Below are positions 41,045-48,907 of a stretch of DNA of 64,000 bases, one piece after another. The notes beneath the pieces are model-generated. The model was not told the origin of the DNA and made no database searches. It worked only from the letters and a program-made list of their open reading frames with translations. The DNA is taken from positions 1 to 64,000 of the forward strand of contig SHZF01000007.1 in the NCBI GenBank assembly GCA_009692425.1. The letters are read 5' to 3'. Numbering within the stretch: the stretch's first letter is position 1; every line of letters starts with the position of its first letter. Origin of the DNA: Myxococcales bacterium (GTDB lineage Bacteria; Myxococcota_A; UBA9042). Position numbers and translations under genes: made by a program.

Positions 41045-41797
41045 TCATAGCGGGGCGGGCTGCGCGTGGGTAGCGCTTGCCAGTCTTGGAGGCAGGTCGG
41101 TGCGGCAGCCGGCGCAGCGCACGGCCTCGGGCCGCATCGCAAAGCCGCAGACGGGGCACGCCACGCGGCCGCGCGCGTCGAGTGCCTGCTGTACGATGCG
41201 GCCGCCGAGCCACACGCCGAGCGTGACCGCGGACAGGACCACGGCCAGCCCGACCGCGAGCACCGGCAGCAGCAGGACGGCGGCCAGGGTGCCGACGACA
41301 CCGCCCGCCTCCAGCCAGCGCAGCCAGCGCGCCGGCAGGAGCAGGCCTTCGAGCCAGCCGAGCACGCGTGCCTTGAGCGCGCTCACCGCCGCCGCCGCGC
41401 CCGCGCCGACGGCCAGGGCAACGGCGTCCTCGGGCCGTTGCAGCGCGAAGACGCCCGCCGCAAAACCCGCGGGGAGCCCCGGGGCCGCGACTGTGGCGGC
41501 GTCGAGGCCGAGCAGCAGCACGATTCGCGCCGTCCACAGCCCACACACCACCGCGACCACCGCGAGTGGCCCGCGCACCATCGCGCGCACGTCGGCATCG
41601 ACCGCGGCCGCGTGCTCGACCAGCGCAAGGCTGCCCAACACGGCGAGGGCAACCGGGTGGACCATCCAGGCCGCGTCGGCCGGCAGCGCGGCGGCAACAC
41701 CGAACCGCGCCCACGCCGACAGCAGGAACAGAACGAGCAGCGGCCGCGCGCCAGACAGGCCACCGGCGACGAGGGACTGGCTCAGGGCTGTGATCAT
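41045..41797 (-). CDS. DUF4126-like membrane protein with C-terminal zinc ribbon
   Basis: The protein has 250 residues. It has several hydrophobic helices with the family-like opening SLVAGGLSGARPLLVLFLLS and repeated small-residue segments. The C-terminal tail carries a zinc ribbon (CPVCGFAMRPEAVRCAGC). The ATG overlaps the stop of a 28-codon ORF by ATGA. Function unknown. Confidence 0.8.
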   Translation of the reverse strand: MITALSQSLVAGGLSGARPLLVLFLLSAWARFGVAAALPADAAWMVHPVALAVLGSLALVEHAAAVDADVRAMVRGPLAVVAVVCGLWTARIVLLLGLDAATVAAPGLPAGFAAGVFALQRPEDAVALAVGAGAAAAVSALKARVLGWLEGLLLPARWLRWLEAGGVVGTLAAVLLLPVLAVGLAVVLSAVTLGVWLGGRIVQQALDARGRVACPVCGFAMRPEAVRCAGCRTDLPPRLASATHAQPAPL

Positions 41798-41880
41798 CCG
41801 GTCGCCTCCTGCGCCTCGCGCAGAATCACCCCCAGGGGAGGCAGGGCCATCATCAGCAACGCCAGCCAGCGCGAGGTCAT
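41794..41880 (-). CDS. putative 28-residue hydrophobic small protein
   Basis: ATG 41880 to TGA 41794 encodes MTSRWLALLMMALPPLG followed by a charged tail (REAQEATG). It overlaps the start of the DUF4126-like gene by ATGA and lies 16 bases after the preceding stop, exactly filling the gap in the operon. The ribosome site is poor. It could be a real membrane microprotein, a translational-coupling leader, or chance. Confidence 0.35.
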   Translation of the reverse strand: MTSRWLALLMMALPPLGVILREAQEATG

Positions 41881-41896
41881 TCCCGCTGGCTGCACA

Positions 41897-42604
41897 TCAG
41901 TTCTCCAGCCAGCCCCGCACGAGTCCGGCGACCCACCCGCCGGCCGCATCCAACTGGTCCCACGCCCACAGCGTCGCCAGCACGCCAAATCCACCCGCGG
42001 CGACGAACGTGCCGAGCAACCCGACCGGTACGAGCCACTCCCACGCGTCGAGGTCGGTCGATCGGCCATCCTTGCGCAACCGGCCCGCCACGAAACCGAG
42101 GGCGCCTTCGATGTACAGCGCGGTCGTGCCGAGTGCGACGCCGACCTTGAGAAAGGGGCCCACAACGGGAACCAGCGTCAGCACCTCGTGGGCAACCAAG
42201 GCGACGAGCGCGGCGACCATCAGCCACAGCCGCAACGTGAAGCGCGTGCACACGCGGCGGCGCGGGCTCAGCCACGGCAAGGCAGCGCGCACCAGCGTAT
42301 GGCGCCCGACGAGCAGGCCGACGAGCGTGACGAGGCTCGCCAGCAATGGCAGTGGGCCGGTGAGCAGCGCGCCGACGCAGACTGGCCCGTAGATCCACGG
42401 CCGCCGGCGGGCCAAGCGCTCGCCGATCGCGCGGTGCAGCGTGTCGAGGGCGGCGGGGTCGTCGGAGCCCGCAACACCGCAGCGCGGGCAGGGGTGACCG
42501 CGCAGCAGCGTCCACGTGGGGCGCAATTCGGCGCATGCGGGGCAGCGACCCGAAGCGATCAGGTCGATTTGCGCGGGTGTGCCTGCGGTCGCCATGCCAT
42601 TCAC
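41897..42604 (-). CDS. membrane protein with N-terminal zinc ribbon
   Basis: The protein has 235 residues. GTG 42604 overlaps the radical-SAM gene stop (GTGA) with GAGGGG five bases upstream; ATG 42595 is an alternative. An N-terminal ribbon (CPACAELRPTW; HPCPRCG) precedes at least four membrane helices (LTGPLPLLASLVTLVGLLVG; LMVAALVALVAHEV; VGLLGTFVAAGGFGVLATL). It may act with the DUF4126-like protein, which carries its ribbon at the opposite end. Function unknown. Confidence 0.75.
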   Translation of the reverse strand: MNGMATAGTPAQIDLIASGRCPACAELRPTWTLLRGHPCPRCGVAGSDDPAALDTLHRAIGERLARRRPWIYGPVCVGALLTGPLPLLASLVTLVGLLVGRHTLVRAALPWLSPRRRVCTRFTLRLWLMVAALVALVAHEVLTLVPVVGPFLKVGVALGTTALYIEGALGFVAGRLRKDGRSTDLDAWEWLVPVGLLGTFVAAGGFGVLATLWAWDQLDAAGGWVAGLVRGWLEN

Positions 42605-44976
42605 CCGCACCCCTCGATGGCCCAGCCGATGCGGTGCGTAGCCGCGACGAGTTCCGCCTGGGCGAGCGCTTCGACCAGACGGTCCGGCACCCGCAGGTCC
42701 AGTTCTCCGGCGAGCACTTTGACGTGGACCGCCCGCGCCCCGCGCTCGGCCGCCCACGCGACCAGGGCAGGCAGTTCGCCTTCAGCGCCTCTCGCCACAA
42801 CGGCGAGCAAGGTCCACGGCAGCCCAGCTGCGCGGGCACGTGCGACGCCCGCCGCCATCTCGGCCCCGGCGCCGGGCGCGGCGGCAAAGGCATCCTCGTC
42901 GGCATCGGCCAGCCGGTGGCGCTTGATGAGCAGGGCCGAGACCCCCGCAGCCTTCAAGGTCGGGACGACGCGCGGGCTGGCAAGCGCACGTCCGTTCGTG
43001 ACGACTTCGGCCGCGCCCGCCCCGGCAGCGTGCGCGGCCCGCACGAGGCCCGGCAGGAAACGCAGCAGGGTCGGTTCGCGGCCCGCGAGCGTCACCCGTC
43101 CGGTTGCGGCGGCGGCCGCCTGGACCTCGCGCGTGATGCGGGCCGGGTCGGCGTCGAACGAGGCGTGGTCGGCAACGCACGTGCGGCAGTGATTGTTGCA
43201 GGCGCTCCCGACACGCACCGTGCGCGCGCGGGCCCCGCTGCCGACGTCGCCGGATCGACGGATTCCGGCGGGCCCGACGTTGGCCACATGTGCGCCGGCG
43301 GGGCTGGCTGCGGGCGCGGGTTTGCGCCAGGCGGCCCGCACCCGCTCGAACCCGGCGACCGCTGCCGCAACGTCTGCATCCAGGGACGCTCCTGCCGTCG
43401 GTGCCAACGTCCGTGCCCACGCCAGGACCGCCGCCAACAGGCCGACCCCGGCGCCAGGCGCGACATGGGCGTGCAACCGGCGGTGCAGGTCCTCGACCGC
43501 TGCGATGCGAGGGTCGGCATAGCGCCACGAGGCCTCTGCCGCGTAGCCGGTCCAGGCGGCCCCGCGATCCGTGGGCGCGGGGCCGTCAGCGAGCAGGCCG
43601 TCGTGGCGCGCCTTCCAATACAAGGGCAGGTTTGGATACAGGCGCAGCCGACTGAGTGTGAGGCCGTGGGCCAGGTCGCCAACGGCATGGTCCCGGCAGA
43701 AATCGACCGTTTCCTGGAGGTCGTCGAGCGTGGTCCACGGATTGAACAGGATAAACGAGGCCGCGCCCGCGTGCTGGAGCCGGAACCCGGCGGGGAAGCG
43801 CGCGTGCAGCGCCCGCAACTGCGCCAGGGCGTCCGCGTATTCCGCAACGGTGACGCCCTTGTTGTAGAGCTCCAGTTGGCGCGGGCTGAAGGTCTCGAAT
43901 CCGATCAGGTGCAGCGTCCACCAGAAGCCGCTGCGCTGGGCGATGGCCGCCGCGCGCTCCAATTCGCGACCGAAGCGCAGGATCGAATCCCCTCGCCCGG
44001 GCACGAGAAAGCCGACGGGTTGCAGGCCACGCGCCACGGCGCCTTCGATCAGTTCGGGCAGGTAGCGCAGGGCGGCCTGATCCCGCAAGACGACTTCGTC
44101 GAGTCCGGTGCTGCCATCAGGACGCCGCGGCAGGTTCATCTGCCAGAACGCTACCTGATCAAGTTGCACGCGCACGCTGTCGCCCTTGCCGAGCGCGCGG
44201 TAGTCGCCGCCCATGAAGCAGAAGGCGCAGCCGGCCAGGGTGACGTCGGCCGCGTCGAGCGGGACGCCAGCATACGCGGGGTTCGCCGCCACGGGCGCGT
44301 TGAAGGGACAGCCGGTCGCGGCCTCGAGCGACTTGCGCACCCGCGGCAGCGTGCCGTCGGCGTTGCGAGGCTGCCCGATCACGACGGCGTCGGTCGCAGG
44401 AGCAAAGGGCTGCAACGCTTCCGGTATCGCAGCGAAGCGTTCGTCGGGCCGTACAGGCGGCAGGGGCGGCGTGGCCGTGTCGAGGTGCAGCGTCAGGTTG
44501 GGCACGGCGCGCAGGTCGGTGCCCGCCCGCAGCGCCCCGACGAGTTGGCGCAGCGGCGCCCGGTGACTCGCGAAGTGGCGCAGGGTGAAGTCGATGAGTA
44601 CGCCGCCTGCATCCAGGTCCGGGTCGGTCGCGCACAGCCGCGCGCCGGTCGCGTCCCGGATGCGGGCCAGCAGGCGCGCGTCCCACACCTGATCGAGGAC
44701 GACCAATCCGTAGAGTCCGGCGCGCAGGCGTTCGAGGAGTTCTTGCGTGCGCGGTTCCGGGTCGGCGCCGCGGTCGTACAGCACGTGGAATACGTCGGCC
44801 CCTGCGCCGTCCTCGCGCAACTGGCCGCAAAGCCACAAGAACGGCACGTCGCTGAAGTAGTCGTCGCCGGCCTGGGCGTGCAGGAGCACGAACGCCACGC
44901 GCAGTTCAGGGCACGCAGGCAACGCGACTGCGGCGTCGTTCGATTCGGGCAGGGCGGTGTCGCGGCGAGCGGCCAT
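42601..44976 (-). CDS. B12-binding/radical-SAM protein with tandem SAM domains
   Basis: The protein is 791 residues from ATG 44976; the ribosome site is weak. Residues 20-160 resemble a cobalamin-binding Rossmann domain. Residues about 210-480 are a radical-SAM-like barrel in which the cluster motif is reduced to AGCAFC (Cys250, Cys253, with Thr246 where the first cysteine should be). A second barrel begins at C593NNHC597RTC600, a complete CxxxCxxC motif that binds [4Fe-4S] and SAM. Downstream genes are zinc-ribbon membrane proteins. The substrate is unknown. Confidence 0.82.
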   Translation of the reverse strand: MAARRDTALPESNDAAVALPACPELRVAFVLLHAQAGDDYFSDVPFLWLCGQLREDGAGADVFHVLYDRGADPEPRTQELLERLRAGLYGLVVLDQVWDARLLARIRDATGARLCATDPDLDAGGVLIDFTLRHFASHRAPLRQLVGALRAGTDLRAVPNLTLHLDTATPPLPPVRPDERFAAIPEALQPFAPATDAVVIGQPRNADGTLPRVRKSLEAATGCPFNAPVAANPAYAGVPLDAADVTLAGCAFCFMGGDYRALGKGDSVRVQLDQVAFWQMNLPRRPDGSTGLDEVVLRDQAALRYLPELIEGAVARGLQPVGFLVPGRGDSILRFGRELERAAAIAQRSGFWWTLHLIGFETFSPRQLELYNKGVTVAEYADALAQLRALHARFPAGFRLQHAGAASFILFNPWTTLDDLQETVDFCRDHAVGDLAHGLTLSRLRLYPNLPLYWKARHDGLLADGPAPTDRGAAWTGYAAEASWRYADPRIAAVEDLHRRLHAHVAPGAGVGLLAAVLAWARTLAPTAGASLDADVAAAVAGFERVRAAWRKPAPAASPAGAHVANVGPAGIRRSGDVGSGARARTVRVGSACNNHCRTCVADHASFDADPARITREVQAAAAATGRVTLAGREPTLLRFLPGLVRAAHAAGAGAAEVVTNGRALASPRVVPTLKAAGVSALLIKRHRLADADEDAFAAAPGAGAEMAAGVARARAAGLPWTLLAVVARGAEGELPALVAWAAERGARAVHVKVLAGELDLRVPDRLVEALAQAELVAATHRIGWAIEGCG

Positions 44977-45124
44977 GGCTGCATTGTTGGAGGGCGGCGA
45001 CCCGGGCGCAACCGCGACTGACGCTGCGTGCTGTGGCGCCACGTGCAGCTTGCCCCGGGCGCCGGCGTGCGGGCACACTGTCGACAGTGCCGCGGCCGCA
45101 CCGCCGCCCGGAGAGAGTCTTGCG

Positions 45125-45889
45125 ATGAAGGCACCAGTTGGGTGTAGTTGGTTTTGCTGGCGAACCGGCTGCGCGTGGGTCGCGCTGCTCGCGGTCGCCG
45201 TCGCGTGCGGTTCCGAGACTCCGACGGGCGGTGGCTACGCGAGCACGGGCACGGACGCCAGTGCCGCCGACGGCAACGTGGCACCCTTGGATGGGGCACG
45301 CACAGCCGATGGGGCACGCACAGCCGATGGGGCACGCACAGCCGATGGGGCCGTCAACGCCGATGGGGCACGCACAGCCGATGGGGCCGTCAACGCCGAT
45401 GGGGCCGTCAGCGCCGATGGCGGCGGCCGCGCCGACGCCAGCAAAGTCGATGTGCTGGTGTCTGGGTCCAAGCTCCTGATCAACGAACTCGCGGCGATGG
45501 GCACGACGGTCGGAACCTTCAACCCCGGCGGCGGCGACTGGGTTGAACTCTGGAACGGCACGGATCAGGCCGTCGACCTCACCGGCTACCGTACCGGAGG
45601 GCTGGGGCCGGGCTTCGCGGGCGCCACGGCGTTGCCTAAGATGGTGATCGCGCCGAAGGGCTACCAACTGATTTACTTCAATCACGAGGCAAAGGGCTTC
45701 CCCGTCGTCGACAAGAAGCTCAAGTCCGATGGCGCGGTAGGCCTGTGGGAGCCCAACGGCAAGCCGGTGGACCTGCTCGACTGGTTCGAAGGCGACTGCC
45801 CCGAGACGAAGTCGTGGGGCCGCAGTCCCGACGGCTCGTTGACGTTCAAGACCTTCGACAAGCCGACGCCGGGCGCAGCCAACCCGTGA
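45125..45889 (+). CDS. lamin-tail-domain lipoprotein
   Basis: The protein has 254 residues; GGAGAG lies eight bases before ATG 45125. Lipobox AVAC (Cys28). A linker of about 75 residues contains seven 6-residue repeats (DGARTA/DGAVNA). Then a lamin-tail domain: LLINELAAMGTTVG, DWVELWNGTDQAVDLTGY, IAPKGYQLIYF, SWGRSPDG and PTPGAANP. Such domains are beta-sandwiches on many bacterial surface proteins. The stop overlaps the rpe start (GTGA). Confidence 0.88.
   Translation: MKAPVGCSWFCWRTGCAWVALLAVAVACGSETPTGGGYASTGTDASAADGNVAPLDGARTADGARTADGARTADGAVNADGARTADGAVNADGAVSADGGGRADASKVDVLVSGSKLLINELAAMGTTVGTFNPGGGDWVELWNGTDQAVDLTGYRTGGLGPGFAGATALPKMVIAPKGYQLIYFNHEAKGFPVVDKKLKSDGAVGLWEPNGKPVDLLDWFEGDCPETKSWGRSPDGSLTFKTFDKPTPGAANP
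45290..45415 (+). repeat. 18-bp in-frame tandem repeat, 7 units
   Basis: Seven 18-bp units fill 45290-45415: three DGARTA, then DGAVNA, DGARTA, DGAVNA and DGAVSA. The first three are identical at the DNA level (GATGGGGCACGCACAGCC). The alternation of two unit types suggests duplication of a two-unit block. Confidence 0.95.
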
Positions 45890-46575
45890 GTGCGTTGCGG
45901 CCGGCCTTGTGCATTGCGCCCTCGATCCTGAGCGCCGACTTTGCGCGTTTGGCCGAGGAGGTGGGCACGGTCGAGGCGGGCGGCGCCGAGATGCTGCACG
46001 TCGACGTGATGGATGGCCGTTTCGTGCCCAACCTCACGCTCGGCCCGCCGGTCGTCGCGTGCCTGCGGCGGGCGACCGCGCTCCCGCTCGACTGTCACCT
46101 CATGGTCGACGACCCCGACGCCCTGCTCGAAGACTTTGCGCGCGCGGGCGCCACCTGGCTTTCGGTGCACATCGAAGCGTGTCGGCACCTGCACCGCACC
46201 GTGCAGCGCATCCGGGCGTTGGGGATGCGGCCGGGCGTGGCGCTGAATCCGCACACGCCGGTGCAGTCGCTGGAGCCGATCCTCGCCGACCTCGACTTCG
46301 TGCTGGTGATGAGCGTGAACCCGGGCTTCGGCGGGCAGTCGTTCCTGCCGGGCGTCCTCGCCAAGGTGCGCTGGCTCGACCTGTGGCGCCGCGAGCATCG
46401 GGCCGCATTGGCCTTGGAAATCGACGGCGGCATCGGCCCGGCGACCATCGGCGCGGCGCGTGCGGCAGGGGTCGACTGGTTCGTCGCAGGGTCAGCGGTA
46501 TTCGGCGCGCCGGATCGGGCGGCGGCGATCGCGGCGCTGCGAACCGCGGCAAGCACAGGCGACGTCGCCACCTGA
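45886..46575 (+). CDS. rpe: ribulose-phosphate 3-epimerase
   Basis: The protein has 229 residues; GTG 45886 overlaps the lipoprotein stop. TIM-barrel motifs: IAPSILSADFARLAEEV, LHVDVMDGRFVPNLT, DCHLMVDDPD, VMSVNPGFGGQSF, ALEIDGGIGP and FVAGSAVFG. It interconverts ribulose-5-phosphate and xylulose-5-phosphate. Coupling to a surface lipoprotein gene is odd functionally. Confidence 0.95.
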   Translation: MSALRPALCIAPSILSADFARLAEEVGTVEAGGAEMLHVDVMDGRFVPNLTLGPPVVACLRRATALPLDCHLMVDDPDALLEDFARAGATWLSVHIEACRHLHRTVQRIRALGMRPGVALNPHTPVQSLEPILADLDFVLVMSVNPGFGGQSFLPGVLAKVRWLDLWRREHRAALALEIDGGIGPATIGAARAAGVDWFVAGSAVFGAPDRAAAIAALRTAASTGDVAT

Positions 46576-46892
46576 CGGCTCGCAACGCGAGGCACGCCCG
46601 CAGGAATGGGGCCCCTGATTAATCGCCAAAGAAACTGAAATTACCCCGTTGCCATTGAACTTAAATGGTTTTGTGATGGCGTCGTCGAAACGATCCGTCA
46701 CCAACGGGCGCAGCCCTGGTGCAGCAAGTACGCTTGGCCTTCAACTACGAAGCATCGACGACGTCCGGCGCGCCAACTCGAGGTAGAGCGGAAGCCCGGC
46801 AAGTGCGGTCGCGGGTTGTGGGCTTGCGCGCGCGGCGTTGAGATGGGGTGGTGGATTTGGGAAAGGCGATCGACTTGTTTTTGCACGCGCCC
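46576..46892. other. 317-bp convergent intergenic region with AT-rich patch
   Basis: No convincing gene. About 46611-46680 is strikingly AT-rich for this DNA (30 G/C in 70 by count). It includes a weak hairpin CCATT/AATGG followed by TTTT near 46660-46683, possibly the rpe terminator. The 16-bp repeat lies at its right end. Confidence 0.6.
46873..46888 (+). repeat. 16-bp direct repeat, left copy
   Basis: ACTTGTTTTTGCACGC, identical to 48853-48868 and in the same orientation. It lies five bases beyond the stop of the metallo-beta-lactamase-like gene. Confidence 0.8.
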
Positions 46893-47858
46893 CTACCACA
46901 AATCAAGTTGCGCGCGCGCGTTGAGGACCGTGACGCGGGGCGCGAGCCCTGCCCACGGCATGGGCGCCGCGCCGACGGGGGTGTCGTCTCGATGGGCGCT
47001 CGCGACCACGATCAGGTGTGCGACTTCGAGTAGACGGATCCAGTCTTGGAGTGCGCTGCCGCCGCCGGTGACGTGGAACGGCGCGCTGCAGGCCGCGGTC
47101 GGCGCCGGTGCGTCCCCATGCAGAAAAAACGCCAGAGCGCCGGGCGTGCGCGCCAGCTGGGCGGTCGCCCGCGTCCGCTCGCGCACGGTACAATTAGGCA
47201 GCGCAGTCTGAACCGCCGGCTGCGGCACCGGCACGGGCCATCCGGCCAGCCTGGCGCGGGCACAAAGTGCGCGCAGGGCCGCAGTCGCGCGCAGCCGGGC
47301 GGGGTCTGAGCGCCAACGCGCAACGGCTTGCAGGGCGACCGCGGCGTCGTCGACAAAGAAGTCGACCGACTGGCCATGCGCGACGTGGTCGGCGGCGGCG
47401 TCGATCAACCGGTCGAGGTTGGCGAGCGGCGTGTGCACCCGCTGCAAGGCGGCGGCGTCGACGACGAGGGCGTCGGCCTCGCGCGGCTCGATGGAGGGGC
47501 CGAGCGGCAGCGCGTCGGGGCGGGCTGCGGTCGCCACGAGCAAGGTTTTGCCGCCGAGGTGCAGCCGCAACAGCGACGACCCGGGACCGGCGCCCGCGGG
47601 CAACACGGCGAGCGTCAGCCGCCCGAGTTGGAACGGCTTGCCCCACGGCACCGCAAACGGCCGGTGGCGCAGCGGGGGCAGCAGGGCAGCAAGGTCGGCG
47701 GCACACAGCCCGCGCGCGAGACCGGTGGGCAGCGGGCCGAGCGCGGCCATCCATGCCACGCCGCTGCGCGCGCCCGGGTGCAGGCGCAAGCGCGTGCCTA
47801 CGGCGTGCAGGCCACCGCGTGCAGACAGGCCGTGGGTGACGGACGCGTTCTCGGCCAT
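46893..47858 (-). CDS. degenerate metallo-beta-lactamase/exonuclease-like protein
   Basis: The protein is 321 residues from ATG 47858, which has AGGA about four bases upstream; ATG 47918 would add 20 residues. The order of elements follows the MBL-fold DNA exonucleases found with bacterial DNA ligases: PFQLGRLTLAVLPAGAGPGSSLLRL where the family has a PAGHVLGS block, LLVATAARP where it has SGD, then ADALVVDA. The histidine and aspartate metal ligands appear lost, so it is probably a non-catalytic relative. It is convergent with rpe. Confidence 0.6.
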   Translation of the reverse strand: MAENASVTHGLSARGGLHAVGTRLRLHPGARSGVAWMAALGPLPTGLARGLCAADLAALLPPLRHRPFAVPWGKPFQLGRLTLAVLPAGAGPGSSLLRLHLGGKTLLVATAARPDALPLGPSIEPREADALVVDAAALQRVHTPLANLDRLIDAAADHVAHGQSVDFFVDDAAVALQAVARWRSDPARLRATAALRALCARARLAGWPVPVPQPAVQTALPNCTVRERTRATAQLARTPGALAFFLHGDAPAPTAACSAPFHVTGGGSALQDWIRLLEVAHLIVVASAHRDDTPVGAAPMPWAGLAPRVTVLNARAQLDLW

Positions 47859-48056
47859 GACGTCCTGTGCCGCAAACGGGCGGCGGCAGATGGTGGCGGG
47901 CATGGGCGTGACCGGCAAGGGGCACGCGGACTTGCTATGCAGCCAGTCGACCCTGTGCGAAACTCTGGCGCCCTTTTTCGCGGGTGCCCCGCGGCGCTAC
48001 CGCCCACCAAACGACGCGGCGCTGTGCCGTCGTACGCACAAATCCGGAGGTCTCCC

Positions 48057-48848
48057 ATGCAACTGCGCCCGATCGCCCTCGCCGCGCTCGCCCTGTTCGC
48101 CGCGGCTCCCGCAGTGGCGGCCCCGAAGGCGAAGGCCCCGAAGCCCGCCGACAAGCCCTACGTGGCACCGACCCAGCCGCCCGAGGCCCCGGCCGCCAAC
48201 GCCGACGACACGGCCAGCGACACCTGCCCCGCCGGTACGACGCTGCACAAGACGAAGACCGAGCGCTACTGCTTTCGACCCAACTACGCCAAGGAAGGCA
48301 GGTGGACCCACTGGTACGACAGTGGCCAGAAGAAGGCGGAGACCGAGTACGTCAACGGCAAGCGCCATGGGGTGCGCGTGCAGTGGTACGAGAACGGCAA
48401 CAAGAAGGAGGAGAGCCGCTGGAAGGACGACAAGGAAGACGGCCTCGCGTCATTCTGGGACAAGGAGGGCCGCGCCACGGAGTCGATCGAATACCGCGAC
48501 GGCAAGAAGCACGGCCAGTACGGCTCGTGGGAGAAGGGCCTGCGGCGCGAGGAGTCGATGTGGGACAACGGCCAGCGTTCCGGCAAGACGGCCTACTACT
48601 TCGACGACGGCAAGACGCGGTCCGAAGAGGTCGACTACAAGGCTGGCAAGACCAATGGCAAGCACACGTGGAACCACCAGAATGGAAAGAATAAAGTGGA
48701 GATGACGTTTGCCATGGGCCGCAAGAACGGGCTGCAGGTGGAGTACACGCTGCAGGGCGCGTTCTTCCAGGCGGTGTGCTTTCGGGACACGGCGGAGATG
48801 TGGCGGACGCAGAACGAGGCGGACGCGCGGGCGAAGGCTTGCGACTGA
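48057..48848 (+). CDS. secreted MORN-repeat (YwqK-like) protein
   Basis: The protein has 263 residues; GGAGG lies about seven bases before ATG 48057. A signal peptide (LAALALFAAAPAVAAP) and a short Lys/Pro linker precede at least five MORN-variant repeats (GRWTHWYDSGQKKAE, HGVRVQWYENGNKKEE, DGLASFWDKEGRATE, HGQYGSWEKG, KTAYYFDDGKTRSE). Two cysteines lie at each end of the domain. YwqK relatives are sometimes antitoxins, but this one is exported and has no toxin neighbour. Confidence 0.88.
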   Translation: MQLRPIALAALALFAAAPAVAAPKAKAPKPADKPYVAPTQPPEAPAANADDTASDTCPAGTTLHKTKTERYCFRPNYAKEGRWTHWYDSGQKKAETEYVNGKRHGVRVQWYENGNKKEESRWKDDKEDGLASFWDKEGRATESIEYRDGKKHGQYGSWEKGLRREESMWDNGQRSGKTAYYFDDGKTRSEEVDYKAGKTNGKHTWNHQNGKNKVEMTFAMGRKNGLQVEYTLQGAFFQAVCFRDTAEMWRTQNEADARAKACD

Positions 48849-48852
48849 GGGC

Positions 48853-48868
48853 ACTTGTTTTTGCACGC
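48853..48868 (+). repeat. 16-bp direct repeat, right copy
   Basis: ACTTGTTTTTGCACGC, five bases after the stop of the MORN-repeat gene, identical to 46873-46888. Confidence 0.8.
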
Positions 48869-48907
48869 TTCCTGACGGGCGGGCCGGCGCGCGGGGCCAG
48901 GTGGCAA

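Noticed and set aside
46492-46704. Possible 70-residue gene on the minus strand in the AT-rich region
   Set aside because: It runs into rpe, lacks a ribosome site and has no recognisable features.
48057-48848. MORN-repeat protein as an antitoxin
   Set aside because: It has a signal peptide and no toxin gene beside it, so a toxin-antitoxin role is unlikely despite the family name.
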